Origin: Microcaldota archaeon
Lineage (GTDB): Archaea; Micrarchaeota; Micrarchaeia; Anstonellales; Bilamarchaeaceae
Assembly: GCA_016212505.1 (NCBI GenBank)
Contig: JACRGB010000043.1
Coordinates: forward strand, 1-53,334
Direction of reading: 5' to 3'
Length of the DNA stretch: 53,334 bases
Shown: piece by piece, positions 40,222-49,086 of the stretch
Layout of the letters: every line of letters begins with the position of its first letter
How positions within the stretch are numbered: the first letter of the stretch is position 1
Notes under the pieces: generated by a model
Databases searched by the model: none
What the model saw: only the letters and a program-made list of their open reading frames with translations
What the model was told of the DNA's origin: nothing
Made by a program: the position numbers and the translations under genes

Positions 40222-40907
40222 TATTTTCCACTGTAAAAAGGTTGGCCGGCGACATCTTAAATGTCGGCAGGAACAAGATCTGGGTTGATCCCCAGAGCGT
40301 AAATGAAATACGCGGTGCCCAGACAAGGGCAGATATAAAACAATTCATAGAGAAGGGCATGATCAAGAAAATAAACGCACCCGGTCGGGCGAGTGCGCCA
40401 AAAAAAGAAAGGCGTGGGGAAGGCCACCGAAGAGGAACGACTATCCCACAAAAAGATTCCTGGATGCAAAAAGTACGTGCTCAAAGAAAGCTTCTCCAAA
40501 TGCTCCTATCTTCAGGCGCACTTAAGAAAGACCAGAAATGGGCATTGTACAGAAAAATTAAAAGCGGCCTTTTCAGGAATAAGCGTGCAATTGTTGCTTA
40601 CCTGCAGGATGCAGGGCTTCTTGGCAAGGACTTTGTTATGCCGAAAGCGGAATTCAAGAAAATTAGCAAGCCCAAACCTGCTCCAAAGAAAGCCCAGGAT
40701 AAATCGGCAAATAAACAATCAAAATCTGAAAAACCAAAAACAGAAAAGCCAAAATCGCAGGATAAAGGAGCTCAACCAGAATCGAAAATTGAGCAACCAA
40801 AGCGTAATCCTGAGCAGACCAAGCATAGTGCAGAAGCGCCAAAAAATCAGGCACCGCACCATAATCCTCAGGAAGGAAGACACAGTGAAAAAGCAGGTGA
40901 AATGTAA
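40218..40907 (+). CDS. rpl19e: Ribosomal protein eL19 with a Lys/Pro/Gln-rich tail
   Basis: 229 residues against about 150 usually. VKRLAGDILNVGRNKIWVDPQSVNEIRGAQTRADIKQFI and GRASAPKKERRGEGHRRGTTIP are diagnostic. From about residue 155 the sequence is low-complexity (KPKPAPKKAQDKSANKQSKS and so on, ending HHNPQEGRHSEKAGEM). It is the third protein of this operon with such a tail. Confidence 0.93.
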   Translation: MIFSTVKRLAGDILNVGRNKIWVDPQSVNEIRGAQTRADIKQFIEKGMIKKINAPGRASAPKKERRGEGHRRGTTIPQKDSWMQKVRAQRKLLQMLLSSGALKKDQKWALYRKIKSGLFRNKRAIVAYLQDAGLLGKDFVMPKAEFKKISKPKPAPKKAQDKSANKQSKSEKPKTEKPKSQDKGAQPESKIEQPKRNPEQTKHSAEAPKNQAPHHNPQEGRHSEKAGEM

Positions 40908-40909
40908 GT

Positions 40910-41407
40910 ATGACTATCGCAAAAGGACCAAAGTATCTCGTTCATTTCCGAAGGCGCAGGGAAGGCAAGACAAATTTTGCCAAACGATTAGCGCTTGTTA
41001 AAAGCGGAAAAACGAGAATGGTTGTAAGAAGGTCAAACAAGACCGTGCTTATCCAGTTTATTGAGTTCGAGCCAAAAGGGGATAAAACCCTTCTGACTGT
41101 GAACGGGCAGCACCTGGTTAAATCTTACAAATGGCCTTCAAAAAGAAATGTGTGGACTGCATACCTAACAGGCTTACTCGCAGGAAAAATGGCCCACAAA
41201 AAGGGCGTTAAGGAATTCGTATTTGATATGGGCATGTACCCATCATCCAAAGGTTCCGTGCTCTATGCAGCCCTAAAAGGTGTTGCAGATTCTGGCCTAA
41301 AAACAACCTTTGGCAACGAGATGGTTCCAGAGAAAAAATTAACGAACCCCCCGGAGAAAGTAAAATCTCTCTTTGAGCAGGTGAAGAGCAAAATAATTGC
41401 AGGATGA
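40910..41407 (+). CDS. rpl18: Ribosomal protein uL18
   Basis: 165 residues. PKYLVHFRRRREGKTNFAKRLALVKSGKTRMVVRRSNK, then FVFDMGMYPSSKGSVLYAALKGVADSGL, are the archaeal L18/L5e features; it binds 5S rRNA with L5. Confidence 0.94.
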   Translation: MTIAKGPKYLVHFRRRREGKTNFAKRLALVKSGKTRMVVRRSNKTVLIQFIEFEPKGDKTLLTVNGQHLVKSYKWPSKRNVWTAYLTGLLAGKMAHKKGVKEFVFDMGMYPSSKGSVLYAALKGVADSGLKTTFGNEMVPEKKLTNPPEKVKSLFEQVKSKIIAG

Positions 41408-41457
41408 ATTTGTAGATGAGATGAATAAGAATAAACCCAACTCAAGGTGATATACTT

Positions 41458-42084
41458 ATGGCTGAAAAAGTAAGAACAACCAACAAGGATTTGTGGACTC
41501 CAAAAACCTCGATCGGCATGAAAGTTAAGGCCGGCGAAATCACTACCCTGGAGCAGATTTTCGACAGTGGCAGGCCGATACTCGAATCCGAATTAGTCGA
41601 TGTTTTACTTCCTGATATGGAATCAGAAACATTACTGGTAAAAACTACTCAAAGAGTAACTGAGAACGGAAAAAGAATGAAATTCCGGGTTGTTGTAGTT
41701 ATAGGAGACCGAAAAGGCCATGTAGGAATCGGCGTTGGAAAAAGCGACGAACTAAAACCTGCTATGGATTACGCTATTCGCGATGCAAAAAAGCACATGA
41801 TCTCCGTTCCAATGGGATGTGGGAGCTGGGAATGCAAGTGCCATGTTAAGCACTCTGTTACCCAGAAAACCCTAGGTAAGCAGGGAAGCACATCAGTTGT
41901 TTTACAGCCCGCCCCGCGCGGACTGGGCTTAGCTGCAAATGATGTAGTTAAGAAAGTATTGAAGATGGCCGGAGTAAAAGATGTCTGGAGCTCCACACAA
42001 GGCGGAAGAAATGTTTATGATATGGCTGTCGCAACTGTCCGGTCATTAGATCATATTAATTTATTGAAGCCGAGGGCAGAATAA
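41458..42084 (+). CDS. rps5: Ribosomal protein uS5
   Basis: 208 residues. The double-stranded RNA-binding part reads RMKFRVVVVIGDRKGHVGIGVGKSDELKPAMDYAIRDAKK, followed by GSTSVVLQPAPRGLGLAANDVVKKVLKMAGVKDVWSST. It lines the mRNA entry channel. AGGTGATATACTT precedes the ATG. Confidence 0.95.
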   Translation: MAEKVRTTNKDLWTPKTSIGMKVKAGEITTLEQIFDSGRPILESELVDVLLPDMESETLLVKTTQRVTENGKRMKFRVVVVIGDRKGHVGIGVGKSDELKPAMDYAIRDAKKHMISVPMGCGSWECKCHVKHSVTQKTLGKQGSTSVVLQPAPRGLGLAANDVVKKVLKMAGVKDVWSSTQGGRNVYDMAVATVRSLDHINLLKPRAE

Positions 42085-42155
42085 TAAAACAAATAATGTT
42101 TGATTGATATTTGATATCAGATGAGAAAACAAATGAGAATAATGAGGAGATGTTC

Positions 42156-42590
42156 ATGAAACTTGCAGTAGTACGCGTAAGAGGAATAGCCAAGATCAAT
42201 CCAAGGATCAATAAGACACTGGAATTGATTAAATTAGCAAAGCCAAACAATTGTGTGTTCATAGAGGATACCCCACAAAATCGTGGAATGCTCCTGGTCA
42301 TTAAGGACTACGTAACCTTTGGCCCTGTTAATGAGGAAACAGTTTACAAAATGCTTTACAAAAGAGGATCAAAGGGAAGCGTTTCTCTTCGGGATTCAAT
42401 GAAAGAAGCAGAACTCAAAAAAGCTGCGAAAGAAATATTTGGCGGTAAAAAAACTGCTGAATTTGCAGATCCGGTGTTCAGATTAAGTCCTCCTTCAAAA
42501 GGATTCAAGAACATTAAACTGCCATACCCACGGGGAGATTTGGGTATGCGCGCAGAAGATATTAATGTATTGCTCAAAAGGATGATGTAA
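42156..42590 (+). CDS. rpl30: Ribosomal protein uL30
   Basis: 144 residues from the ATG at 42156 (GGAGATGTTC upstream); the frame is open 15 codons further, but those are not L30-like. MKLAVVRVRGIAKINPRINKTLELIKL is the ferredoxin-like core; PYPRGDLGMRAEDINVLLKRMM the archaeal end. Confidence 0.93.
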   Translation: MKLAVVRVRGIAKINPRINKTLELIKLAKPNNCVFIEDTPQNRGMLLVIKDYVTFGPVNEETVYKMLYKRGSKGSVSLRDSMKEAELKKAAKEIFGGKKTAEFADPVFRLSPPSKGFKNIKLPYPRGDLGMRAEDINVLLKRMM

Positions 42591-42639
42591 GATTTGTGTG
42601 AAGTGTATCCAACATGAAAATAATCACAGGTGAATATTT

Positions 42640-43125
42640 ATGACTAAAAGAAAAGAAGGTCAGAAAAAAGGTTATCTTGGCCACCGATCTCACGGCCGTG
42701 GCAATGTAAAAAACAGAAGAGGCAGCGGTAACCGCGGTGGACGCGGTATGGCTGGAATTGACAAGCACAAATGGAGCTGGGCCATGGTGAATGATAAGCA
42801 CCACTTTGGCAAGTTCGGTTTTGCCAGGCCAAATAAGGCGCCAGAAATGAAAGTTGCCCATCTTTTCGAAATCGACCAGCAGGCAAGACTGGAAAAACTC
42901 GAGAAAAAGGGCGGAAAGTTCCATTTCCACTTTGACGGCAAGATCCTTGCAACTGGAACAATCAAATCACCGGTTGAAATAACCGCTGCAGCCTGGAGCA
43001 AGAACGTTGAAAAGAAGCTTAAGGAATGCGGCGGATCGATAACGAAGATCGAAGGAAAGGCACCTCGAGAAAAAGCTCCAAAAGCACCTCAACCAAAAAC
43101 TGCAAACGTGCCGAAAGCGGGTTAA
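42640..43125 (+). CDS. rpl15: Ribosomal protein uL15
   Basis: 161 residues. The glycine-rich start GYLGHRSHGRGNVKNRRGSGNRGGRGMAG is the archaeal L15 arm that penetrates the 23S rRNA; HHFGKFGFARPNKAPEMKVAHLFEI follows. GGTGAATATTT precedes the ATG. Confidence 0.94.
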   Translation: MTKRKEGQKKGYLGHRSHGRGNVKNRRGSGNRGGRGMAGIDKHKWSWAMVNDKHHFGKFGFARPNKAPEMKVAHLFEIDQQARLEKLEKKGGKFHFHFDGKILATGTIKSPVEITAAAWSKNVEKKLKECGGSITKIEGKAPREKAPKAPQPKTANVPKAG

Positions 43126-43338
43126 ATTGAACCGATAGCGTTCATCTTAGTAGAAACGTTTAAATACATTCTATCCCTAAGCTTTGTTCTACCTATAGCA
43201 AACCACGAAAGTAATGCAACAGGTTTTGCCGATGCTAACCTCAGCGTGGTTTGCTAGCGACGCCGCATTTTTTATTGCGGCGGCTATAACTGTTAAATAA
43301 TAAAATAGAATTTACAGAATTATTCATAGAGGTTGAAA
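43126..43338 (+). promoter_or_regulatory. Structured intergenic region and promoter before secY
   Basis: No gene in 213 bases. GTTTAAATAC (about 43158-43167) is a TATA box; transcripts would start near 43190. At once comes TAGCAAACCACG (43196-43207), pairing with CGTGGTTTGCTA (43245-43256) around an inner AGGTT/AACCT, then CGCCGCA/TGCGGCG (43261-43282) with a T-rich loop. It may be a regulatory leader of secY or a small RNA ending at the second hairpin. Confidence 0.5.
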
Positions 43339-44820
43339 ATGGGCGTACTTGAAATTTTATCCGCAGTTGCAAAATACCTTCCTGAAATAAAGGACCCTGA
43401 ACAAAAAACCGGAACCAAAGAAAAACTCATCTGGACCGGAATCGCACTTATCTTGTTCTTTATGATGTACGAAACCACCGCATTTGGGGTTTCAAGCAAG
43501 TTTGCAGGTGTTGATTTTCTTCAGACAATAACCGCAAGTAAAATAGGAAGCTTGCTCACCGCAGGAATCGGCCCAATAGTCCTTGCCTCTATTTTTCTCC
43601 AGTTATTTGCTGGAGCAGGCATTTTCAAAGTCGATATGAAAGATCCTAAAGACAAGAAGAAATTCCTCGAATCCCAAAAGGTTCTTGCATTAATTCTAGC
43701 ACTTATCGAAGGTTTTATTTTTGTATTAACGAGCAGAGTGCTGCTTGCAGTCATTCCTGGCCTTGATCCAACCATAGTTATGGCTTTGGTCGTCATACAA
43801 ATTGCCTTAGGTTCAGTTGCGATCCTTTATCTTGACGAATTAGTAACCAAATACGGCCTTGGAAGCGGCATCAGCTTATTTATCGCAGCTGGTGTTGCAT
43901 TTGCAGTATTTACTGGCGTAGTCCAGCTTTTATTTGCCCCGGATTCCGGTGTCACTGCGATAATGTCCTCGGGCGGTGCTGAAGCACTACCTAACGCCAT
44001 TTTGGCACTTCTGCCGTTTGGTTTTACTATCCTGGTATTTTTGGTAGTGGTATATGCGGAGTCGCTAAAAGTTGAGATCCCAATCGCATTTGAACGTGTA
44101 CGGGGCATTGTACCAAAACTTCCTCTCAAATACTTTTACGTATCCAACATACCAGTTATTTTTGCAAGCGCTCTAATAATCAATGTGCAATTGTTCGCAG
44201 GTGCTGCCCTTACTTCCCAATTCTGGACTGATAAGGGGGCGGCAAAACTGCCTGATATAACAAGCGGTTATTCAATGGACAAGGACGGTGTCTTCCCATT
44301 AATCGGATATGTTGATAATCAGGGCCGCCTCAGGGATGGCCTGCTTTATTTCTTTACCCCGGTTTACGGTGCCGGCCGAACCACCCAAGAGCACTGGAAT
44401 TTCCTTTCTTCTGGAGTAACCCCGATCTTCCATCTTCCGGAATGGCTTCATGCTATTGTTTATGTCATCCTTCTTTCGCTAGTTTCAGTCCTTTTCGGCC
44501 TCTTCTGGGTAGATATCTCTAATATGGATGCAAAATCTGTTGCCGGCCAACTTACTGATGCAGGCATGCAAATACCAGGATTTAGAAGAGATCCGAGAAT
44601 GCTCGAAACCATCCTAAACAAACACATCCTGCCTCTTACTATTGTTGGTTCATTTTCTGTAGGCATTTTGGCTGGTTTAGCTGATCTTACCGGTGCTTTA
44701 GGTACTGGAACCGGTATTTTACTTACTGTCGGTATCTTAGCAAGAATGTACGAGCAGTTAGAGCAGATGAACGCATTTGACCTTTATCCGGCATTTGGAA
44801 AAATGGTTGGCGGAGAATAA
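43339..44820 (+). CDS. secY: Preprotein translocase subunit SecY
   Basis: 493 residues, ten membrane helices. MGVLEILSAVAKYLPEIKDPEQ is the archaeal start; GSGISLFIAAGVAFAVFTGVVQ, VVYAESLKVEIPIAFERVRG (the arginine-containing cytosolic loop) and IPGFRRDPRMLETILNKHI near the end are family marks. It forms the Sec channel with SecE and Sec-beta. The ATG at 43339 lies five bases after GAGGT; the TTG at 43333 is less likely. Confidence 0.96.
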   Translation: MGVLEILSAVAKYLPEIKDPEQKTGTKEKLIWTGIALILFFMMYETTAFGVSSKFAGVDFLQTITASKIGSLLTAGIGPIVLASIFLQLFAGAGIFKVDMKDPKDKKKFLESQKVLALILALIEGFIFVLTSRVLLAVIPGLDPTIVMALVVIQIALGSVAILYLDELVTKYGLGSGISLFIAAGVAFAVFTGVVQLLFAPDSGVTAIMSSGGAEALPNAILALLPFGFTILVFLVVVYAESLKVEIPIAFERVRGIVPKLPLKYFYVSNIPVIFASALIINVQLFAGAALTSQFWTDKGAAKLPDITSGYSMDKDGVFPLIGYVDNQGRLRDGLLYFFTPVYGAGRTTQEHWNFLSSGVTPIFHLPEWLHAIVYVILLSLVSVLFGLFWVDISNMDAKSVAGQLTDAGMQIPGFRRDPRMLETILNKHILPLTIVGSFSVGILAGLADLTGALGTGTGILLTVGILARMYEQLEQMNAFDLYPAFGKMVGGE

Positions 44821-44869
44821 ATAAAACCTTAAATAATCGCGAGCCGTAAGCGATAGGTGAAACTAAACC

Positions 44870-45412
44870 ATGATTATTGTGATGGGACTTCCTGGGGCTG
44901 GCAAATCTTCTGTACTTAATAGCCTTAAGAACGCCTCTGGGTTCGATTATAAAATCCAAAACTATGGAGACTTAATGCTCGAAATAGAAAAAGAGAAATT
45001 TGGCATTAAAGACCGCGATGAAATGCGCAAATTACCGATTGAAAAGCAAAAATTAGCCCAAAAACTCGTGGCTAAGGCCCTTGCAAAGGAAAAAGGCAAG
45101 TTCATTCTGGATACCCATTGCTCGGTTGCAACTCCAAATGGATATTTTCCCGGACTTCCGTTCGAGCTCCTGAAACAGATAAAGGTTGATGCGCTCGTAC
45201 TTATTACTGCAAATGTTGAGGAAGTTGCATTGCGAAGGCAGGCTGATCCAAGCAGAAAGCGCGATGTGGATGATGTTGCTTTGCATGATCAGATGAACAA
45301 ATCCTATTTGGCTGCTTATTCAGCTTTTACTGGCGCTCCGGCAGTCATAATAACAAACCAGCAGGGCAAGCTTACTGATGCTGTTGCGAAATTGCAATCT
45401 TTGCTCAAGTGA
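44870..45412 (+). CDS. adkA: Archaeal adenylate kinase
   Basis: 180 residues. MIIVMGLPGAGKSSVLNSL has the P-loop (residues 6-14); NYGDLMLEIEKEKFGIKDRDEMRKLP and FILDTHCSVATPNGYFPGLP are the AdkA-type AMP-binding segments, distinct from bacterial Adk. It converts AMP and ATP to two ADP. It follows secY with GGTG ten bases upstream, the usual archaeal order. Confidence 0.92.
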   Translation: MIIVMGLPGAGKSSVLNSLKNASGFDYKIQNYGDLMLEIEKEKFGIKDRDEMRKLPIEKQKLAQKLVAKALAKEKGKFILDTHCSVATPNGYFPGLPFELLKQIKVDALVLITANVEEVALRRQADPSRKRDVDDVALHDQMNKSYLAAYSAFTGAPAVIITNQQGKLTDAVAKLQSLLK

Positions 45413-45477
45413 TTATTGGCCCCTATACTCTCTTTTTTATTCCTTATCCTTATCAATAATAACAGAGATTGAGACTT

Positions 45478-46749
45478 ATGATCGACATAAAGATAGTTAG
45501 AGAAAACCCCCAGATCTTAGAAGATGCACTAACCAAGCGAAATGCAGGCCTTGACTTATTTGAATTAATGAAAAAAATAAAGACAATCGATAAGGAATGG
45601 CGGGAGATAAAAAAGGAAGAGGAGCTTCTCCGGGCTGAGCGAAACAAGCTTAGCATGACCATTAACGAAAATAAGAAGAAAGGCAAACCAGCTGAAAGTG
45701 AAATAAAAAGATCTGGCGAAGTTGCACTTAGGATAAAGGAAACTTCTGTTGAAACTGCAGCATTAGAGGATCAGATGAAAGGCGAACTTTTACTCATTCC
45801 AAATATTCCAGATGGGTCAGTTCCGGTTGGAAAGGAAGAGAAAGATAATCCCGAAATTCGAAAATGGGGCAAGATCGTAAAAGGATCAAAGGATGTTCTC
45901 GACCACCACGATCTGGGAGAAAAAAGTGGTTTGATTGATTTTGAGCGGGGAGTAAAATTAGCCGAACACCGATTTAGTGTTCTTTATGGTCCGCTCGCAA
46001 AGCTCCAGCGGGCTTTAGTCAATTTTATGCTGTCTGTCCATACCACCCACGGCTACAAAGAGGTCGCACCCCCTTACCTAGTTAATACTAAAACAATGAC
46101 CGGAACAGGTCAATTGCCAAAATTCCATGATGAACTTTATAAGACCCAGGATGATCTTTGGCTTATTCCCACTGCAGAAGTTCCAGTAACTAACCTTTAT
46201 GCAGGAGAAGTTTTAGAAGAAAAAAGCTTACCAACAAAACTCACTGCATACACCCCTTCATTTAGGCGGGAAGCTGGCGCTTATGGCAAGGACATAAGGG
46301 GCCTTATCCGCCAGCACCAGTTCGATAAGGTGGAGCTGGTCAAATTCACTACGCCTGAAAACAGCTTTAAGGAACTGGAGTCGCTCACCAAAGATGCCGA
46401 GCGAATTTTGCAGCTTCTTGAGTTACCATACCGTGTTATTGAGTTATGCACCGGAGATATGGGTTTTGCAAGTGCAAAAACCTATGACCTCGAAGTCTGG
46501 ATACCAAGCCAGGATAAATATCGGGAAATTTCATCCTGCTCAAACTGTACTGATTTCCAAGCAAGGCGGGCTAATATCCGCTACCGAAGCAAAGAAGGGA
46601 TGCAATTTGTCCATACCTTAAACGGCAGCGGGTTGGCTGTTGGAAGGACAATGATTGCGATTTTGGAAAACTATCAGGAAGATAAGAAAACAGTTGTTAT
46701 TCCAAAGGTTCTGCAAGATTTTATGGGGCAGGATTCTGTCGAGTTTTGA
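45478..46749 (+). CDS. serS: Seryl-tRNA synthetase
   Basis: About 423 residues, the common (not the methanogen-specific) type. MIDIKIVRENPQILEDAL and the long antiparallel coiled coil (to about residue 100) bind the tRNA. Class II motifs: VPVTNLYAGEVL, TPSFRREAGAYGKDIRGLIRQHQFDKVELV (motif 2), and LNGSGLAVGRTMIAILENYQ (motif 3). I use the ATG at 45478 rather than the TTG at 45469. Confidence 0.95.
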   Translation: MIDIKIVRENPQILEDALTKRNAGLDLFELMKKIKTIDKEWREIKKEEELLRAERNKLSMTINENKKKGKPAESEIKRSGEVALRIKETSVETAALEDQMKGELLLIPNIPDGSVPVGKEEKDNPEIRKWGKIVKGSKDVLDHHDLGEKSGLIDFERGVKLAEHRFSVLYGPLAKLQRALVNFMLSVHTTHGYKEVAPPYLVNTKTMTGTGQLPKFHDELYKTQDDLWLIPTAEVPVTNLYAGEVLEEKSLPTKLTAYTPSFRREAGAYGKDIRGLIRQHQFDKVELVKFTTPENSFKELESLTKDAERILQLLELPYRVIELCTGDMGFASAKTYDLEVWIPSQDKYREISSCSNCTDFQARRANIRYRSKEGMQFVHTLNGSGLAVGRTMIAILENYQEDKKTVVIPKVLQDFMGQDSVEF

Positions 46750-46753
46750 GAAG

Positions 46754-47830
46754 TTAACTTCGCCGAACTTTTCTTACGTTGGGCGTTTCTGCTATTCTTG
46801 TGCCAGATCTGGTCGCAATCATTTCATCCAATCTTCTGATTAGTAGTCTTTCCCCGGATCTATCTCTATCTCCTATTTCGCCATTTCTTGTAATTAGTCC
46901 GCTTTTTACATTTACCGTTCCTTCTTTGTTTTCAAGATTTATTCTTGTTTTTGCTTTTCTTAAAACTTTCATAAGTCTTGGAATGTTGCTTATATACTCT
47001 AAACAAAGTTCTTCAACTCCTGCTGTTGCTGCTGCGATTGATAGACTTCGGATTGAGCGAACCTGAACCTCAACTAAATCCTCATTAATCGCAAATGCTA
47101 GCCCAGTTTCAATAATTCCAAAATCTAGCAGTTCTTCAAAAGTAGCTCCTTCCCGGAGAGCAATTTGAAGCGATATAGCGTCTGCAACATTTAAGAAAAA
47201 ATCTGCTGATTTTAATCCATCTGAAAAAAAATCCTTTGAATGAGTTAAATATAAGATGAAGCGATATTCTGGTAAGGTTATATCTCTTTTTTGTGTAATA
47301 AGCCTTTCAAGCACCCTAACTCTTGGCAAATCCCCAAGCAAATATGAGGATATTATTCCTTCTTCAACTGTTTTTACTGAAAACGGCATTCCCCCAGTTT
47401 TACAGATTGGAAAACTATGCGGGTTTGAATCAGAGGTGGTATCTACTCCAACCTCTTCCATGCCCAAAGAACGGCTCCAGGGGCTTGCATCTATCCGGAT
47501 TCTCCCCCCACTTTCAGGATCTTTTATAATTACATTATTGTGAACTGACCCATTCTTCTCAATTGTCATTATTCTTGGCTCTAAAGATGGGTCGTTTGTT
47601 GCAATATCAGCATGTATTTTTTCGGCAACTGCCCTGCACTCCCATAAAATACCTGAAACTATTCGTATGATAATCGAGCCATTTATATGGCTGTCACTTG
47701 CTGCGAACAATTCATATTTTCCACGCTCTAGAAATGGCCCGAAACCAAATTTTTCATCCGGAACCGAATGCTTGGCTAAGTAATATTCTGCAAGACGGAG
47801 AGTTTCCTGGCTTACTTTTTGGTTATTCAT
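46754..47830 (-). CDS. Protein of unknown function, coupled to the DHOD-like gene
   Basis: 358 residues, not recognised. No signal peptide or membrane helix. The N-terminal half is mixed (HINGSIIIRIVSGILWECRAVAEKIHADI; NNVIIKDPESGGRIRIDASPWSRSLG), the C-terminal half helical, with regular helices such as LLDFGIIETGLAFAINEDLVEVQVRSIRSLSIAAATAGVEEL, which is reminiscent of helical-repeat proteins. The end is Arg-rich. Its start overlaps by four bases the stop of the dihydroorotate-dehydrogenase-like gene, so the two are co-translated and may act together. Confidence 0.6.
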   Translation of the reverse strand: MNNQKVSQETLRLAEYYLAKHSVPDEKFGFGPFLERGKYELFAASDSHINGSIIIRIVSGILWECRAVAEKIHADIATNDPSLEPRIMTIEKNGSVHNNVIIKDPESGGRIRIDASPWSRSLGMEEVGVDTTSDSNPHSFPICKTGGMPFSVKTVEEGIISSYLLGDLPRVRVLERLITQKRDITLPEYRFILYLTHSKDFFSDGLKSADFFLNVADAISLQIALREGATFEELLDFGIIETGLAFAINEDLVEVQVRSIRSLSIAAATAGVEELCLEYISNIPRLMKVLRKAKTRINLENKEGTVNVKSGLITRNGEIGDRDRSGERLLIRRLDEMIATRSGTRIAETPNVRKVRRS

Positions 47831-48999
47831 GCTTTATCTCCTTCAAACATTTTTCTATAAACATTATTTCCATCAATGCGAAGCCGCTCAAAATATCCGG
47901 TAAACCACTGGACGTATGATATTCCCGCGGCTAAGGAGGTCTGGGCATCTTCCCAGCAATCTATCCCGCCTGTCCTTGAAACATGAAATTCCTGTGGCGG
48001 CGGCCCGGCCTTGAGATATCGTGCCGCTTCGCTTGCCACCATAAGGGAAATCAATTTCAATGGCCTTCCACTTACCCCTCCACCAACGCCAAACTCCGGA
48101 CTTGTTGAATAATAATCAAACAATGCCCTTTCGCCAGGCGCTATTGTTTGCCTCATTTTTGCATAATTGGTTGAAGTATTTCCAAAATTTACCCCATCAT
48201 ACCCAAGTGAAAATAAAATGTCCATAAGGATGTGGACCTGCCCTACTGGTGTATCATTTGAGAACTTCACTATCACCGGAATTCTTCTTGACCTCCGATC
48301 GAGGAAATTTTCTTTGATATACTTTAATCTGCTATAAAACTCGCTTTCCCTAATTTTATGGTCGAGGGTATTCGGGCAGCTTTCGTTTATTTCCAGAAAC
48401 AAGACCCCTGCAGCATCATAAATCATAAGGCTTCGTACCAGATCATCCAATCCGCTTGGCCCGCCGACACTCCATCCTATCGGGCATCCATCAATCCTGC
48501 CGATTTTTGGAATCCGCTGAGCGGTTATTTCGTCACCCTCATTTGGAAGGCCGAACCAGTTGGAAGCAGAGCCTGATTCTGGATAAATTACAAAAGGGAG
48601 ATGGATTCCATGCTTATCATTGCCTGGCCTTGCGTGCAGTGTGCCTGTACCTCCAATATAAGCTCCAGCACCTTGCCTTGCTACTAAATCGTAGCACTGG
48701 GCATATCGGAACATGCCAGCAGCATTCATAATGGGCGCGCGGAACCGAATCCCCCAAAAAGTACGGGCTAAACTTTGCGGAGGAACATATGCTTCTGCTG
48801 GAACTTCGTTCTCACCCTTGAGCCTTTCCATTAAACGTAAGCGTGCTCTGGATTCAACTGCAACTGTATCCCTTAGAGAAAGCCCTGCTACTGATGAAGC
48901 TCCGCTTATTGCATCTGGCCTGGTTGCTCGTGGAAGGCATCCGCTAGCCAATGCAGCCGCACTTCCAAATACGAAATACCTTCTAGAGCAGTTTACCAT
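47827..48999 (-). CDS. Dihydroorotate-dehydrogenase-like protein with an apparent Tat lipoprotein signal
   Basis: 390 residues. The FMN barrel is clear: GIRFRAPIMNAAGMFRY, EINESCPNTLD (Cys as in class 1 enzymes), IPVIVKFSNDTPVGQ, GYDGVNFGNTSTNY, GGGVSGRPLKLISLMVASE and VSRTGGIDCWEDAQTSLAAG. Class 1 enzymes oxidise dihydroorotate to orotate in the cytosol. Here the first 21 residues read CSRRYFVFGSAAALASGC, a twin-arginine motif with a possible lipobox (ASGC), so the protein may be an exported lipid-anchored flavoprotein, and its substrate may differ. A TATA box on the minus strand lies at about 49031-49045. Confidence 0.75.
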   Translation of the reverse strand: MVNCSRRYFVFGSAAALASGCLPRATRPDAISGASSVAGLSLRDTVAVESRARLRLMERLKGENEVPAEAYVPPQSLARTFWGIRFRAPIMNAAGMFRYAQCYDLVARQGAGAYIGGTGTLHARPGNDKHGIHLPFVIYPESGSASNWFGLPNEGDEITAQRIPKIGRIDGCPIGWSVGGPSGLDDLVRSLMIYDAAGVLFLEINESCPNTLDHKIRESEFYSRLKYIKENFLDRRSRRIPVIVKFSNDTPVGQVHILMDILFSLGYDGVNFGNTSTNYAKMRQTIAPGERALFDYYSTSPEFGVGGGVSGRPLKLISLMVASEAARYLKAGPPPQEFHVSRTGGIDCWEDAQTSLAAGISYVQWFTGYFERLRIDGNNVYRKMFEGDKA

Positions 49000-49086
49000 T
49001 GTTTCCCGTATTTTCCTTTGTTATAAAGTGTTTATATATTTTATCATTTTTAACGACATTAAAGCACCCAAAAGTCGGGATGCGTT

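Noticed and set aside
40393-41001. 202-codon open frame over eL19 and uL18
   Set aside because: It is an out-of-frame shadow of two certain ribosomal genes in lysine-rich DNA.
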